Assembly: GCA_949289445.1 (NCBI GenBank)
Contig: CASEOD010000159.1
Span: 1-51,155, forward strand
DNA length: 51,155 nt
Source: an uncultured Eubacteriales bacterium
Lineage (GTDB): Bacteria > Bacillota > Clostridia > Peptostreptococcales > Anaerovoracaceae
Reading direction: 5' to 3'
In this document: piece by piece, positions 50,093 through 51,155 of the stretch
Numbering within the stretch: the stretch's first letter is position 1
Layout: each line of letters starts with the position of its first letter
Program-made: the position numbers and the translations under genes
The notes under the pieces: model-generated
What the model saw: the letters and a program-made list of their open reading frames with translations, nothing else
What the model was told of the DNA's origin: nothing
Databases searched by the model: none

Positions 50093-51155
50093 ATGTTGGG
50101 ATTAACTAGCAGAGAAGCAAAAGAAAGAATGGCGCAGGGCCTGTCCAATGAACAGGTTGACTCGTCTACAAGAACTGTTAAAGAAATTATTAAAGAAAAT
50201 GTATTTACATATTTCAATCTGATCTTTACGGTGCTGGCAGTGCTGCTCATTGTCGTTGGATCTTTCAAAGATCTGAGTTTTATGCTCATCGTCTTTGCCA
50301 ATACGGCAATCGGTATTTTCCAGGAAATAAAATCCAAAATGACATTGGATAAACTGAAGCTGCTGAAAATGCCTAAGGCACATGTGTTCAGAGACGGGAA
50401 GGAAACTTCCGTGGCCATAGAAGAGCTGGTGCTGGGTGATGTGATTATTCTCGGCGCAGGCAGCCAGATTCCTGCCGATGCAGTGGTGGTGGAAGGCAGT
50501 GTACAGGTCAATGAAGCATTGATAACCGGAGAGTCCGATGAGATTACGAAAACGGCAGATTCAAAGCTGCTGTCCGGAAGTTTTGTTATCTCCGGCAGCT
50601 GTGCAGCCAGACTTACAGCAGTAGGACGTGATTCTTACATCAGTAAGCTGACTATTGAGGCGACAAAAGACAGAAACGGTGAACAGTCTGAAATGATTAA
50701 ATCTCTGGACAGGCTGGTAAAGGCAGTAGGAATCATTATCATTCCTGTAGGCGTTGTTCTCTTTGTACAACAGTGCTTTATTCTTGAGGACGGTTTTTCA
50801 GAAAGTGTAACTTCTATGGTAGCAGCAGTGCTGGGTATGATTCCGGAAGGTCTGTATATGACTGCAAGTATTGCCATGGTTGTCAGTGCCATGAGGCTGG
50901 CAGGACAGGATGTGCTGGTACAGAACATGCGGTGTATTGAAACTCTTGCAAGAGTTAATGTTCTCTGTGTGGACAAGACCGGCACGATTACTGAAAATGA
51001 GATGAAAGTGGCCAATCTGCAGAAAATGGATGATCGGCTCGATCGGGATGAACTTTCCAGAATGCTGGGAGATCTGGTCCACGCGCAGAATGCGGATAAT
51101 ATTACTATGGCGGCAATGCAGAGCTATTTTACAGAACGCTCAGGACGGGCAACCC
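50093..51155 (+). CDS. Cation-translocating P-type ATPase (3' end outside window)
   Basis: The first 354 residues of a P-type ATPase, open to the window edge. Seen: an N-terminal cytoplasmic segment (LTSREAKERMAQGLSNEQV), two spans (about 40-75), the actuator domain with the dephosphorylation loop ITGES, two more spans with the ion-site motif GMIPEGL (P-E-G), and the phosphorylation motif DKTGTIT with D294. The PEGL motif points to the Ca2+/Mg2+-type (CtpE/F-like) pumps rather than heavy-metal CPx ATPases. ATG 50093 follows GGAGGAG (50075-50081). The ion is not determined. Confidence 0.88.
   Translation, partial: MLGLTSREAKERMAQGLSNEQVDSSTRTVKEIIKENVFTYFNLIFTVLAVLLIVVGSFKDLSFMLIVFANTAIGIFQEIKSKMTLDKLKLLKMPKAHVFRDGKETSVAIEELVLGDVIILGAGSQIPADAVVVEGSVQVNEALITGESDEITKTADSKLLSGSFVISGSCAARLTAVGRDSYISKLTIEATKDRNGEQSEMIKSLDRLVKAVGIIIIPVGVVLFVQQCFILEDGFSESVTSMVAAVLGMIPEGLYMTASIAMVVSAMRLAGQDVLVQNMRCIETLARVNVLCVDKTGTITENEMKVANLQKMDDRLDRDELSRMLGDLVHAQNADNITMAAMQSYFTERSGRAT

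Overview
The window looks like chromosome of an anaerobic, amino-acid- and peptide-fermenting member of the Clostridia (Bacillota). The evidence is a PLP-dependent ornithine-racemase-type enzyme, a Na+-pumping biotin decarboxylase cluster, 3-hydroxybutyryl-CoA dehydrogenase, a class B sortase, sigma-54 regulators with winged-helix ends, and a rho/prmC/rpmE/prfA/Sua5/rpiB/upp housekeeping block in an order close to that of other Firmicutes. Species cannot be fixed from the sequence alone. No rRNA, tRNA, prophage, IS transposase or CRISPR array was seen.

Layout. 1-5.8 kb: 3' part of an ornithine/alanine racemase-like gene; a divergent pair (M55 D-aminopeptidase and YfcC-type carrier), each behind a good -24/-12 (sigma-54) promoter; then the likely cognate sigma-54 activator. 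5.8-9.5 kb: thiazole branch of thiamine synthesis (thiS-thiF-thiG-thiH-thiE/tenI-like), preceded not by a TPP riboswitch but by a short promoter-terminator unit. 9.5-12.7 kb: GTP-type PEP carboxykinase and a PucR-type regulator. 12.8-21.9 kb: one long peptide-catabolism operon (Nif3-like, RpiR regulator, isoaspartyl dipeptidase, complete Dpp/Opp ABC importer, creatininase-family amidohydrolase). 22.2-28.6 kb: Na+-translocating decarboxylase cluster with both a 12S/MmdA-type and a 5S/OadA-type carboxyltransferase, an aspartate/aromatic aminotransferase and an Lrp/AsnC regulator. 28.8-30.5 kb: a second sigma-54-type AAA+ regulator that has lost its GAFTGA loop. 30.6-34.9 kb: endonuclease IV, an orphan PD-(D/E)XK-like nuclease gene bracketed by two inverted composite repeats, a phosphohexomutase and a small membrane protein. 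35-39.9 kb: sortase B, sigma factor with membrane partner, a small secreted protein, a degenerate glucose-6-phosphate-isomerase-like protein, and hbd. 40.3-49.4 kb: rho, DUF1385, prmC, rpmE, prfA, Sua5-type tsaC, rpiB, upp, tyrS. 50.1 kb to the end: N-terminal part of a P-type cation ATPase.

How it fits together. Peptide uptake, peptidases, aminotransferase, oxaloacetate decarboxylase pump and PEPCK form a plausible route from aspartate-containing peptides to oxaloacetate, then to pyruvate or PEP, with a sodium gradient conserved. Regulators sit beside each module.

The most novel signal is a repeat family made of 37-bp units. Four units, two per orientation, make one composite element. Two such elements flank the orphan nuclease gene as inverted copies, sharing one unit that is identical over 37 of 37 bases, and a third element lies alone after tyrS. 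The layout resembles REP/BIME repeats with their RAYT transposase, but with a PD-(D/E)XK-like protein in place of the tyrosine transposase.
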